DNA from: Phaseolus vulgaris | Taxonomy: Eukaryota; Streptophyta; Magnoliopsida; Fabales; Fabaceae | Assembly: GCF_000499845.2 (NCBI RefSeq) | Contig: NC_023756.2 | Coordinates: forward strand, 34,122,763-34,186,762 | Direction: 5' to 3' | DNA length: 64,000 nt | Shown here: piece by piece, positions 1-10,725 of the stretch | Layout of the letters: each line of letters begins with the position of its first letter | Numbering within the stretch: position 1 is the first letter of the stretch | The notes under the pieces: model-generated | The model's input: the letters and a program-made list of their open reading frames with translations, nothing else | Databases searched by the model: none | Told to the model about the DNA's origin: nothing | Program-made: the position numbers and the translations under genes

Positions 1-2340
1 TGCTTGAAGAGGAACAACAGGTTTGTCTGGACGAAGGAGTGTGAGGAGGCCTTCATAAAGCTCAAAGAATATTTGGCGAGCCCACCAGTTCTAAGCAAAC
101 CCCAAGCAGCAACGCCACTCAGGCTGTATTTTGCCATAACTGAGAGGGCAATAAGCAGTGCTCGTCCAGGATCAAGATCAGGTCCAAAAACCCATCTATT
201 TTGTTAGCAAGGTGCTGCAAGGTCCAGAAGTGAGGTATCAGGCCTTGGAAAAGGCGGCGTTAGCGATTGTATTTTCGGCGAGGAGACTGCGCCATTACTT
301 CCAGAGTTTTACGGTGTTGGTAATGACCGACTTGCCCATCCAGAAGGTTTTGAAGAAACCGGATGTAGCTGGAAGAATGGTGAAGTGGGCGGTGGAGCTG
401 TCAGAAATCGACATCAAGTACGAGCCCCAGGGATCGATCAAGGGGCAAATCTTCGCTGATTTCATGGTCGAGCTGTCTTCCGAAACAGCGCAAAACGCCA
501 AGGATGACTTTCGTTGGGTACTCTCGGTGGATGGGTCGTCTAACCAGCTGGGCAGCGGGGCTGGGGTTATTTTGGAGGAACCCAACGGTGTGTTGATAGA
601 GCAATCACCGAGGTTTGCTTTCAAAGCAAGCAACAATCAAGCAGAGTATGAGGCCTTGATCGCCGGTATCCTGTTGGCAAAGGAGATGGGGGCGAAGGTG
701 CTAATGGCCAAGAGCGACTCGCTGTTGGTCACTGGACAGGTAACTGGCGAGTTCCAAGCCAAAGATCCACAGATGGCAGCCTACCTGGAGTACGTGCAAG
801 AGCTAAGGAGATCTTTCGTTTCGTTTGAAGTGGTGCACGTGCCAAGAGAGCAGAAGGCCCGAGCTGACTTCCTAGCCGAGCTCGCTAGTTCGGGCAAGGG
901 GGGCAGACAGAGGACTGTCATTCAAGAAACCTTGAAAGCGCCTCGAGCATTCGTGGCAGACCACCAGGTTCTTCATGTTTGCAGGTTGATGGAAAGAACG
1001 GCAAGGAGCCATAAATCCCTAAAGCAGGAAACTTTGAGGACGCTGATGGTCAGAGCGCGCCCAGCGGAAGAGGTGAGAACGATGCGAGTTTGCGCTATCC
1101 ACGAACCAGACACGTGGATAACGCCATACCAACGCTATTTAGCGGATGGCATGCTTCTAGTGGACTTAACAGAGGCCAGAAAGATAAAGAAGAGCTCCAG
1201 CAAGTTTACCCTTATCGACGGCGAGCTGTACAGGTTCGGATTTACACACCCTCTTCTTGTATGCGTACATGGAGAGAAGTGCACGAGGATTATGGCTGAG
1301 CTCCATGAGGGGATTTGCGGGAGCCACATTGGAGGTCGATCTCTGGCGACAAGGACTGTCCGTGCAGGCTATTACTGGCCCACAATGAGGCAAGATTGCA
1401 AGAGATATGCCCAGCGTTGCAAGCAATGCCAGCAGCACGCCGACTGGCACAAGGCGCCCCCAGAAGAGTTAAAGTCAATCTACAGCCCTTGGCCATTTCA
1501 CACGTGGGGAATCGACATCCTGGGGCCCTTCCCGTTGGCGATCAAGCAAATGAAGTATTTGGTTGTGGCGATCGAATACTTCACGAAATGGATTGAGGCA
1601 AAACCAGTGGCCCAGATCACCGCGCACAAAATCCAGAGTTTCATGTGGAAGAATATTGTGTGTCGTTTCGGCGTGCCCAAGCGTCTAGTATCAGACAATG
1701 GGACTCAGGTCGCAAGTCATCTGTTTAAGAAGCTGTGCGAGGACATCGGGACACAACAGGTGTTCGCTTCCGTGGAACACCCGCAAACGAATGGGCAAGT
1801 GGAGTCCGCAAATCGGGTGTGCTGAGAGGATTGAAGAGGAGGTTGGAAAAGGCCAGGGGATCTTGGGCTGAGGAGGTTCCCCGCATAGTGTGGGCATATC
1901 ATACTACTGAGCAATCGGGAACCCACGAAACCCCGTTTAGCTTAGTGTATGGATGCGATGCGATGATCCCAGTTGAAATCCAGGAAAGCTCGCCGAGATT
2001 CCAGAACTTCGTGGCGGAGGACTCGAACGAAGAAAGGAGGATGAACTTGGATTTGTTGGATGAGGTCAGGGAGGAAGCGCAGGTGAAGGCTGAGGCAGTA
2101 AAGAGAAGGGTCGAGCGTAAATACAACTCCAAGATAAAGCCGAGGCAGTTCAGAGATGGCGACCTGGTGATGAGGAAGGCCCACCAGTACGAGATGGAAA
2201 ACAAATTGTCACCCAAGTGGACAGGACCGTTCAGAATAACCGAAGCACTCGGGAACGGCGCCTACCGCCTGGAGACGCTGGAGGGAGGGGCGATTCCTCG
2301 CACTTGGAACGCCACCCATCTCAAGTTTTACTACAGTTAA
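1..2340 (+). pseudogene. Tat-1 pol 3' part: RT end, RNase H, archaeal RNase H, integrase
   Basis: C-terminal part of a Ty3/gypsy polyprotein; the 5' part lies before the window. Positions 4-207 read the end of reverse transcriptase and the start of the native RNase H. A frameshift near 160-205 moves the reading to 158-1825, which holds the rest of RNase H, then a second archaeal-type RNase H from about 520 (VDGSSN, then NNQAEYEAL), then integrase. Integrase shows an HHCC zinc region (CKQC near 1420), the core aspartates in GIDILGP and VSDNGTQ, and the glutamate in GQVESAN. A second frameshift near 1812 passes to 1735-2340, which ends in a chromo-less C-terminus (WNATHLKFYYS). Dual RNase H is diagnostic of the plant Tat clade (established knowledge). 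Two frameshifts make this copy inactive. Confidence 0.93.
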
Positions 2341-3832
2341 GGCATTGTAAGTAGCAATTAACTCCAATATTTTAAGATGTATCAGTTTGAACAATTTTTC
2401 AAGGGGGCACTCTTTTTCCCTAAGGAGGGTTTTAATGAGGCCACCCAGTAAAGAAGGTTCCGAAGTTTATCAAAGTTTCCGAGTTATTAAGTTTCCATGC
2501 TGTCTGTTTGCCAAGTTTGGGGGAAGAGACTTTATTGCCCTTGTGTAGTTTTTAAAATGGTAAATCCAAACCGCATGCATCCAGTACAAAATTTTCGAAA
2601 TGTGAAGTTTTTTAAGTCCTCACCGCCTCCCGGCGATCGGAGGCACAAGTATTAAATTTTCTAACCGCCACCAGGCGAGAAAGATATTTAAAAGACGTCC
2701 TCGCCTTGAGCGAGCGTAGGCGAGAAAGAGATTTAAAAGATCTTCTCACCTTGAGTGAGCGTAGGCGAGAAAGAGATTTAAAAGACCTCCTCGCCTTGAG
2801 CGAGCGTAGGCGAGAAAGAGATTTAAAAGACCTCCTCGCCTCGAGCGAGCGTAGGCGAGAAGAGATAAAAGTCCTCCTCGCCATGAGCGAGCACAGGCAA
2901 GAACAGATCACAAGACCTCTTTGCGTGAGCAAATTGAGGCAAGTTGAAAGCCCTCAGTGCATCCGGGGGAGGAGGAGATGTAGCCCCTGGGCAAGTTGAG
3001 GCATCAAAAAGAGACTTTCTCACCCTCGAGTGAGTTCAGGCAAGATGAAACTGAAAAGTCAGGGGTGTTAACAATCTTAAGTATGGGGAAGGAGGGTTGG
3101 AGAAGAACTCTTTTCCCCTTGAGTGAGACACCAATATTGACCTAGTAAGACCAGTTAAATTAGAAGTTAAAGGGTGGTTGGGGAGGTTCGCGGAGGGCAC
3201 CCCACCACCCAGATCATTGTTCTGAAACTTAGGGAGGTAGAGAAGGATCCAAAAGGCGGCTCTACCCCCAGATGAGGGAACAATGATGTAAGTTATTTCA
3301 GGATAAAGACTCGGAGAAGGTAGAGAGCGATCCGAAAGACAACTCTCCTCCCAGGTGAGCAAAGATGAAATCAGAAGGCGGTCCCGCAGGGGACGCTTTC
3401 AATTAAAAGGAAGATGACGTCGCCAGAAGCCCATGGTTTGGGATTGAAGTAGAAAGAGAATCGCATGGTGAGGGCCGCATCAGCGAAGTTCTGGGCGACG
3501 ATATAGAAATGCCTTTGGCCCTTGGCAGGTCGGGCGAGAGAGGTTTCAGTTGCTAAGATCGACCTAAGCCCTTATTGCCGAGTAAGTGATTTCGTATTAA
3601 ACGTTATGGTTTCGAATTAACCTTTTGTTTAAGCTAAGGTGGTTCGCAGAGAGTTAAGTACCGATTGGTACAAAGTACATTGAGTTGCGAAAAAACCACC
3701 CAGTTAAACCAGTTGATTGCACGACAGATGAATTAGAAGACTATATATATAAATGTACGTGCACATGGATATCGAACAGTGTGAACAGAGTGAGAATTAT
3801 TACATATAGCCCAAGGTAAAACACAAGAGGTT
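2341..3832 (+). other. Tat-1 3' non-coding region after pol
   Basis: No convincing coding sequence. The stretch lies between the pol stop and the end of the antisense gene, and it holds a 45-bp tandem repeat (listed separately). Further on are degenerate copies of the same purine-rich phrase (cctcctcgcc...gagcgag) up to about 3360. A similar repeat-rich spacer occupies the same place in Tat-2 (13042-13960), so it is a feature of this element family. Confidence 0.7.
2650..2885 (+). repeat. 45-bp tandem repeat in Tat-1 3' region
   Basis: About four to five copies of a 45-bp unit containing gagcgagcgtaggcgagaaa. Because 45 is a multiple of three, the array stays open in frames on both strands and gives spurious repetitive ORFs. 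Confidence 0.9.
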
Positions 3833-6302
3833 TCAAGGCGATAAGTCGACTGGGGGTACGATCTTGCCGTCCACCACCTCGTTGTATACCGAGAACTCGG
3901 AGAGATCAAGGTCGGGATATTTGCAAGCAAACTGCTCCAAAGCAGCACCAAAGCCGGAAGTGAGAACTTGGGCAGCCTCAAGCTGAAGCTCGTCGATCTT
4001 CGTCTTGAACCCACTGTTCTCTTCACGAACCTGGGTGACTTCAAGCTCGAGCTCGTCGGCCTTCTTCTTGAGCCCGCTGTTCTCTTCGCGAACTCGGGCA
4101 AGCTTAGCAGCGGTTTCACTTAGTTCCTGGGAGGCCTTATCCCGATCTTGCTCAACCTTTCCCAGAAGAGTCTCTTTCTCGATTGACCTCTTCTCCAGGT
4201 TGGCCATCTTTTGGGCGTCAGTTGTCTTTGCCTCCTCCAGCGTGGCAATCTTCTCCCTCAGAGGGACGATTCTGTTCTCCAGCTCGACGGCGTTTTGGAG
4301 TTTGTCGTGAAGTTTCTTGCGCAGTTCTTTATTGTCCTTGCGCACGCTTTGAAGCTCGTCCTTGAGGGTGTTTTCGACCCGCGAAAACTCCAAGCCTTGC
4401 ATCATCATATCGCACTTGGTCTTCTCGGCTTCGGCTTTCGTGGTGCTCGCCACCTCCTGATTGATCCGATTATCAAGTTCGAACTTCTCCAAGGAATCCC
4501 TTAGCCCTTCACCGACGATTTGGGGAAGACAATCGTCAACCATGGCACTTAGGCGCGCGGTAAAGGACTTCAAGGCTTCCTGAAGAGGGGCTGGGAGGCC
4601 TGAGGTTGCCGGAGGAGGCGGAGGTTGGTGCTCACCACCACCCTTACAAGGTTGAATGGAGGGGGGAGCTTCGAGGCGTGGTGGTGAGGCAGGAAGTTCT
4701 TCGGCGGCTTGGGAAGAGGCTTGCGTATCGGCAAGTTGCTCAGGAACGACTTCAGCAACTGAGGCGTTTGAAGCGAGAACATCCCTAACGGACTCAAATG
4801 GCGTGGAGGCGCTAGGAGGGTTCTCGACGTAGTTTGGGACGACGCTCTCAATTGCTAGGGGCTCGATCACAGCCCTCCTCTTCCTTTTGCAGATTAGCCC
4901 GTCCTCGGTGCTTTCGTCCGCCTCTTCGTCTGACACTACCCTGGGGGTTTCCTCTTAGCCTTCTTGAGGGGTAGTTTCTTGCGCTGGGGGGCTGGAAGAG
5001 CAGCAGCCGCGGGTGGACCCACTGGCGGAGATTGGCCTTGGGCAGCGGTGATCTTCGCGACAGAGTTTGGGACCATTTGGGAGCCCGCCGCAAGCTTGTG
5101 GGATTTTGCTATGGCGCGTAGCTCAGCCATCCTATCCTTCCCCAGCATCATATCTGCATTAGTAGCCCACAGTTACCAATCAGCACAAAATTTCAGCAGT
5201 TAACAATGCACAGAAAGACAAGCAATATAAGACACTACATGAGGAAAGTTAAAACCACGCACAAGTCAGAGCAGCAACATCAAAGCACAGACAGGGCGAT
5301 GCAAGTATAAGCTAAGGGAATTGAAGGACTTAAGGACAAACCTATGTGGACGTCTAGCTGGCCTTCGAGAAACTCGTAGGCGATGATGGAGGAAGTGGGC
5401 AGAACCACGTTGGAAGAGGCGACTCCTTTCCAGAAACCGCACAAGTCCTTGTCGAGCTCTCCCATTTTGTCTGGCCCCCTGGCCTTCCTGAAGCTCGACT
5501 CCTTCTTTCCCTTATTCACCCAATACAAGGGCAACCCGTCGAGAAGGGAAAGGTCTTGGTCGCTGCAGCATACAGGCACGAATTTCCCCTTCCAATCCTT
5601 GTAAGATTGCTGGAAGATAGAGAGAATGGATCTCCCAGCGACTCCATTGAGGCTAACCCATAGATGATCGCCCGAGTTCTTCGCCTCAAACAAGTAGAGG
5701 AACACATCCACCGAGGCTGGATGTCCCAAGTGCGTGCAGATAATTTGGTAAGCCTAGACGAACGCCCAACTGTTGGGATGGAGCTGGGCGGGGGCTATGC
5801 CGAGCTCGGTCAGGAGCTCCCTCTCAAAGCGTGTGAAGGGAAACTGAAGCTTGACCTTCTTGAACATAGTGGTGTAAACGAAGCAGAAAGGGGCGTCGTT
5901 GCTCCCCTGATCGTCGGTGCAGATGGGCTCACCGGGAAGACAAGGGCGCACAGATACCTTGTCATCGTGCTCTTTGCTGAAAGAAAGGTGATCCTTATAA
6001 CCTTTCTTGAGTCGAAGAATGTCGCGATCAGAGTTGACGGATGAAGTCTCACCCAGCAGGGTTGCGGAGGCCCACGGATATAGTCGTTTGTAGTCTGGAA
6101 GAGGTTTCAGCATCACGTTGGTTTGTGGTGGGTTTGGTTGTGGTTGGCTAGGTCGAGAGGACGCGGGTCTCGCGACTCGGTCGGAAGGGACGTTAGGATC
6201 CCTTGGGGGGTCGCGGGAAGAGGAGGGGTTCGCCCTACGGGTTTTCGTCGGAGGGTTGCGAGGAGATGGAGGAGGGTTTGGTGTGATTTTTGAACGAGCC
6301 AT
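3833..6302 (-). pseudogene. Antisense gene of Tat-1: Transposase_28-like N-terminus plus coiled-coil C-terminus
   Basis: A gene read opposite to pol, between pol and the 3' LTR. I start it at the ATG at 6302 (MARSKITPNPP), a proline/arginine-rich N-terminus. It continues to about 5351 with a motif (LGIAPAQLHPNSWAF near 5755-5800) resembling the 'putative gypsy type transposon' family (Pfam Transposase_28). One in-frame TAG near 5752 interrupts it. After a GT donor near 5342 and an AG acceptor near 5152 comes a second exon from 5151 (lysine/proline-rich), a one-base frameshift near 4936, and then 4936-3833, an acidic and strongly coiled-coil region ending in VDGKIVPPVDLSP. Antisense ORFs in this position are known from Tat elements such as Grande, RIRE2 and Retand. 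The function is unknown. A donor-like GT near 6530 suggests an upstream UTR exon. Confidence 0.75.
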
Positions 6303-6866
6303 CGAGGAAGCTGCAAGAAGACGAAAAGGTATGAGAGTTCGTAAACAGAGAGACTCAACAGAAGAGAAGGAGAGGGAAGAACAAGGGGGGCTCGCAGAGA
6401 AAGGTTCAGAAACCCTAAACGCAGAAAAGAGAAAACAAACCAGAGACAACATCCCACAACGTATACTCCAGAAAGTTAATGGATGATGCAAACCGATTAA
6501 AATGCAGCGAATATTAGTAGAAGTGATAAAAAAGTTACCTTTAGATGATCAGAAGAGTATTCAGAAAGATGGTGGTTGGGGGAATCGGAGCGTTTCGAGA
6601 GTTTGAAGAGAGGTAGAAGATAATGAAACAGTGAAATGGCGCGAAGTGTTTAAGAGTTTTCGAAGAGTCTCGAACGTTGTGAGAAGCGCAAACGATAATG
6701 AATGATGGCCGTTGATGAGTCCACGTGTCGAATGATCGAAGAAGTTGGTGAAGTGTCAAGTCAGTGAACAGTATGAGCGCCAACGCGCAAAGCCACGTAG
6801 GCCGCCGGATTTAAACCTCTTTAGTCTTCTCGCTGAACAAGTCGCACCTCGAGACTGGGGGGCTTG
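6303..6866. other. Tat-1 spacer with antisense 5' UTR and polypurine tract
   Basis: No coding sequence seen. On the minus strand it should hold the promoter and 5' UTR of the antisense gene. At its right end, gagactggggggct (6851-6864) is the polypurine tract directly before the 3' LTR. Tat-2 has the matching tract (gagactgggggact) at 16190-16203. Confidence 0.65.
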
Positions 6867-8011
6867 TGTACCAACCAGGTCATCGGGTGTGATGACGTGT
6901 CCAGCACGTGACTACGTGAGGCGTGTTTGGCAGAGCACGAGGCTAGTGAAGGGCGAATGGTTCAGAAGCTAGTGTAGTCGCCGCTCGTGGAAGCAGCATG
7001 CTATAACGTACATGATCGGTTGTAGCCGAGGTTGTATAACGTTGACGTGTTAGACGATTGGCGACCAGGTGGCCTGACATCGCTGCAAGAAGCACGTCGC
7101 CGGATTTCCCAACAGACTCAGTTAAGGTTGTTGGGGACTCAGAAGAGTAAGTCCAAGCGTGTAAGTCCAACGAGATGATTGTTGCGCTAGCATGGGGCAT
7201 GGAGGTCGAGTAGGTGGAAGGGAACAGCTTGTCCATCAGCGACAAGATTGCCAGAGTGGACATTCGCTGGTGGCAGGGTTCCCCCAGCTAGAACATGCAT
7301 GGTGTAGCAATAAGGAAGGTACCACTAACGACAAGCGATGTCATAGAGATGGTGCACTTTGCTGCACCCGATACTCGCCTTGTCAGGTGGTGTTCTAGGG
7401 CATATTGCGTGCTAGCTTACTCCTTGAGTAGAGGACTTAGCTGTGTTGCTGGTTACTACACAGAAATAACGTTCAAGTTGCCCCAACCCAGATGACGACA
7501 CGTGTAGGGTTGGATGCTACCTGTTACTCCAACCCAGATGATGACGCGTGTAGGGTTGGATGCGGTAGAGAAATGACACTCAAGTTATCCTAGCTCAGAT
7601 GATGACACGTGTAGGGTTGGGCGCTACCTGCTATCCCAACCCAGATGGCAACACGTGCAGGGTTGGATGCGAGCCACGCGTCCAAAAGCATAACGGCCTG
7701 GAGAGAGAAGAAACCTAGCTATAAAGGTAAACTTAACAAAATTTGCAGAGGTACGTTTTTCATTACGGCTCATTTGCTAGGGTTGTGTGCCTTTAGTACG
7801 GTTCTACAGAGCATATTTTCTCTCAGTTTTTTGGGTGTTCTTGTTACTGACTTGAGCGTCGAAGCGCCACCGGCCGCAGAGGCGCCACCTTGTGTTTTCA
7901 GGTTCTCGGAGAGGCTTTCTGTGGTGTGGGCTTGAAGGGCACGTGGAGTCAAGCTGGTGGGGAGGTTCGTGACGAGGCAACGCTCTAGCGCTAAGTCAAC
8001 TGGCAGGATCA
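6867..8011 (+). mobile_element. 3' LTR of Tat-1
   Basis: About 1145 bp, from TGTACCAACCAGG after the polypurine tract to GGCAGGATCA. Start and end match the ends of the Tat-2 LTRs (TGTACCGACCAG...CGGCAGGAACA). A TATA box (tataaagg, about 7720) lies downstream of a G-box repeat array in U3. The shared R/U5 phrase tactgacttgagcg (about 7845) also occurs in Tat-2 at 10434. The sequence right of 8011 is copia A integrase, so this end is an insertion boundary. The duplicated target at the other end lies outside the window. Confidence 0.85.
7483..7666 (+). promoter_or_regulatory. Four G-box hairpin repeats in the Tat-1 LTR U3
   Basis: Four copies (about 7483-7513, 7529-7559, 7589-7620, 7636-7666) of a 31-bp unit that starts CCAACCC, ends GGGTTGG and holds a core ACACGTGT or a close variant. 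The ends are inverted repeats, so each copy can form a hairpin with the CACGTG core in the loop region. CACGTG is the plant G-box/ABRE core bound by bZIP and bHLH factors (established knowledge). The array lies about 60-240 bp before the TATA box, as an LTR enhancer would. Confidence 0.7.
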
Positions 8012-9197
8012 TCATCCAACTTCGATCTTGTTGCCTTGGGGACATGAACATAAGTAATTGACCCAAATACCTTCAAGTGTTGCAAATTGGGTTTGAATCC
8101 GCTCCATGCCTCAATAGGAGTTGTGTTAGGAACACTCGAAGTGGGTGATCTGTTTATCAAATATACCACACATGTTATGGCCTCAGCCCAAAAATAATTT
8201 GGCATACCTTTCTCGTTAAGCATGCTCCTCGCCATGTCCATGATTGTTCTATTCTTTCTCTCGGCAACTCCGTTGTTTGAGGTGTGTAGGGACAGGTTAT
8301 GTTATGCTGCAACCCAAGTTCTTCGCAGTGCCTCTTGAACTCGTTAGACTTTTACTCACCCCCTCCATCACTACGCACCATCTTAATTAGTCTACTACTT
8401 TGTCTTTCAACAAATGCTTTAAATTTTTTAAAGCAGTGGAATATCTCATCCTTTCTTTTCAATAGATAAATCCAGGTTTTTCTTGTAAAATCATCAATAA
8501 AGGTTAAAAAAATACTTATTACCTCCAATTGATGATTTGTTCATCGGGCCACAAACATCTGTATGAACAAGTTCTAAAGGAAATTTCGCACGCCAAGGAT
8601 CCTTAACAAATTGTATCCTTTGATTCTTTCCAAAAATGCAAGCCTCACACAATTGATCAGGGTGATGAATATGGGGTAAACCATTCACTAAATTTCGTTT
8701 GAAGAGATTTTCCAAACTCTGAAAATTTAAGTGTCTAAAGCATAAATGCCACAACCACGATTTATTATTCATTATTCACTATTGCATTCAAGCACTTGAA
8801 ATCACCCATATGAAAATCTACTGGAAAGATGTGGTTTTTGATAAAAAGGTTTTAAGAATCAAACTACCTTTTTTTTATCAAAAATTGATAATTGATTTTC
8901 AACTATGTGCATCACGTAACCCTTTTCAGCCAGCTGTCCCATACTCAACAAATTACTTTTCATATCAAGTACATAGAAAACATCATAGATGTACCTGTAA
9001 TCACCATTCTTCAATGTGATAAGAATTCTCCCTTTTTCAATCACCGGAACGAACCTGCCATCTCCGAATTTCACTTTTGTGCGAAATGAGTCATCCAAAT
9101 CTGCAAACAACTCCTTCTGACCACACATATGATTCGTACAACCTGTATCCAAATACCAAGTCTGATTGTTTGGAGTTTCATTTAATGTAGCTGCCAT
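8012..9197 (-). pseudogene. Copia A protease and integrase part (interrupted)
   Basis: Ty1/copia pol read leftward. The aspartic protease region is at 9197-8859 (WYLDTGCTNHMCG). The pre-integrase HHCC region follows at 8772-8494 (WHLCFRHLNFQSLENL, then CEAC), with the first catalytic aspartate in LVHTDVCGPM. The distal integrase is 8241-7996 (NYFWAEAI...VFGSITYVHVPKATRSKLDD). Several stops and frameshifts separate these pieces. The reading ends at KLDDD exactly where the Tat-1 LTR joins (8011/8012), so reverse transcriptase, RNase H and the other LTR lie on the far side of Tat-1, off the window. Confidence 0.88.
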
Positions 9198-9744
9198 TAG
9201 TACTACATGATCCTCTTCATCTTATTCGTGATTACTATCTTCTTGAGCACAATTGGCAGCATGATTATCACCTTTTAATTTGTTGTCATTTGCATAATGG
9301 TCGCGTTTATGGCAGTTATAACACTCCACATTTGATTTATTGTAAATGCCTTCTCGTTCTTCATGACCACATTCTCCGCGCCAAGAGTTATTTGAACTTG
9401 GATTGTGATTGGAACCAGTGTTGTTTTGCTCAGCACCTCCATGATTCTGGCCACCACGACCTTTGCTGGAATAGCTACCACCACGTCCTCGTCCTTTGCC
9501 TCGTGAACTGCCGTGTTTATGATAGGAGCTACCAATTGAGGCTTGTGCTTGTAAAGTCTGTTCAATTGGTTTTTCAATCTTATTGTCATACATCCGCAAC
9601 TCATGCGCTCGTAGGGAACCGGACAATAACCTTACTATCATTGGCCCCTTCAATTGAGGCAACAATATGTTCAAATCTGGGAGTTAAAGATCTCAAAATC
9701 TTCTTCACCTTTGCCTGCTCCGAATGTGTTTAGCCATTGATTTT
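9198..9744 (-). pseudogene. Copia A gag, C-terminal half
   Basis: Continues the gag begun at 17400-17022, on the other side of Tat-2. It shows the gag phrase KVKKILRSLTPRFEHIVA just left of the insertion, then a glycine/arginine-rich stretch and a zinc knuckle CYNCHKRDHYAND, whose last cysteine is replaced by asparagine (expected CX2CX4HX4C). A frameshift near 9620 and a stop near 9223 separate it from protease. The expected protein would bind the element RNA in virus-like particles. Confidence 0.85.
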
Positions 9745-10591
9745 TGTACCGACCAGTCCCTGGGCGTTGACTGACCACTGGTAATGTTGGTGTCACGTAA
9801 GCGGGTCCCACGAGCAGCGTGGGCCAAAATCTCGCAAAGCACTGCGCCAAGGAGCCAAGAGTGGTCAGATATCAGTCATCAGGATGTACCAACGTGCCAC
9901 TAGACAACGAGGAGAGATTGGACATCGGAAACCCAAATAGTAGAGCTGGGCCACAAGAAGTGGATCCCATATCACACGCCAGTTATTAGTAAGGGGGAAG
10001 CCTAGATCACGAGGGTCCATGCGTGTAGAGTGGATGACACGTTCAGGCGTAACACGAAGTGTAGAGCCACTGGAAAGATATGACTCATGAGGGTCGTGTT
10101 CCAGGGGTGAGCTGTATGCATGGCACGTGAACAGCTAGGGCACTCCCAGAGGCGGGTGACCCCAGAGATCAGGTGCACGAGGAGGCACCCAGGTGATCAC
10201 CCGCCAGAGGTCGCACTCCAGTTAGGGACCCCATGCGCTAGGTTATCCTAAGAGTAAGGTAACAACAGTGTTGGGCCCGACCCATTAGAAAAAGCCCATT
10301 TCGGGTAAAGATGAAACCCTAGTTTCAATCTATAAATAGCAAGGTAACAAACTAGACAAGGGAGAATTCTCTTGCACCGCTAAACACACACAGAGTAGCA
10401 AGATCATACAGTTTCAGTGTTTCCTAGCCTTAGTACTGACTTGAGCGTCAGAGTGCAAACGGCCTCTAGGGCACCCTTTGTCTTTGCGTTTTCAGGTATT
10501 CATCACAGGAAAGGCACATGTGAACGCAAGGATTCTGGACGTGGGAGTGACGTAGGCGTACAAAGGCGTTACGAGTCAACCGGCAGGAACA
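9745..10591 (+). mobile_element. 5' LTR of Tat-2
   Basis: 847 bp, TGTACCGACCAG...CGGCAGGAACA, TG/CA ended. The copy at 16206-17016 is nearly the same but lacks about 36 bp near 10068-10102. TATA box ctataaatagc at about 10330. The left flank is atttt and the right flank after the 3' LTR is gtttt, a 4-of-5 target duplication. Confidence 0.95.
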
Positions 10592-10593
10592 TT

Positions 10594-10611
10594 TGGCACC
10601 CACCGTGGGGC
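10594..10611 (+). promoter_or_regulatory. Tat-2 primer binding site
   Basis: TGGCACCCACCGTGGGGC two bases after the 5' LTR. This is the usual plant Tat-type site, normally TGGCGCCCACCGTGGGGC, here with one change. The matching tRNA was not determined. Confidence 0.8.
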
Positions 10612-10725
10612 ACGATACAAAACATTATCCCACCAGCAAGAACCAAGAAGATCCAAGAGATGAGAAGTACGAGGTAAGGACCTGCTGCACCAAACGGGGG
10701 TGAGGGCCTCACCCTGCAGCAGGTA

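Noticed and set aside
2612..2999. Repetitive arginine/serine-rich ORFs on both strands
   Set aside because: They come from the 45-bp tandem repeat, which stays in frame because 45 is divisible by three.
6118..6486. Plus-strand ORF of 122 codons
   Set aside because: It is the shadow of the antisense gene's N-terminus and UTR.
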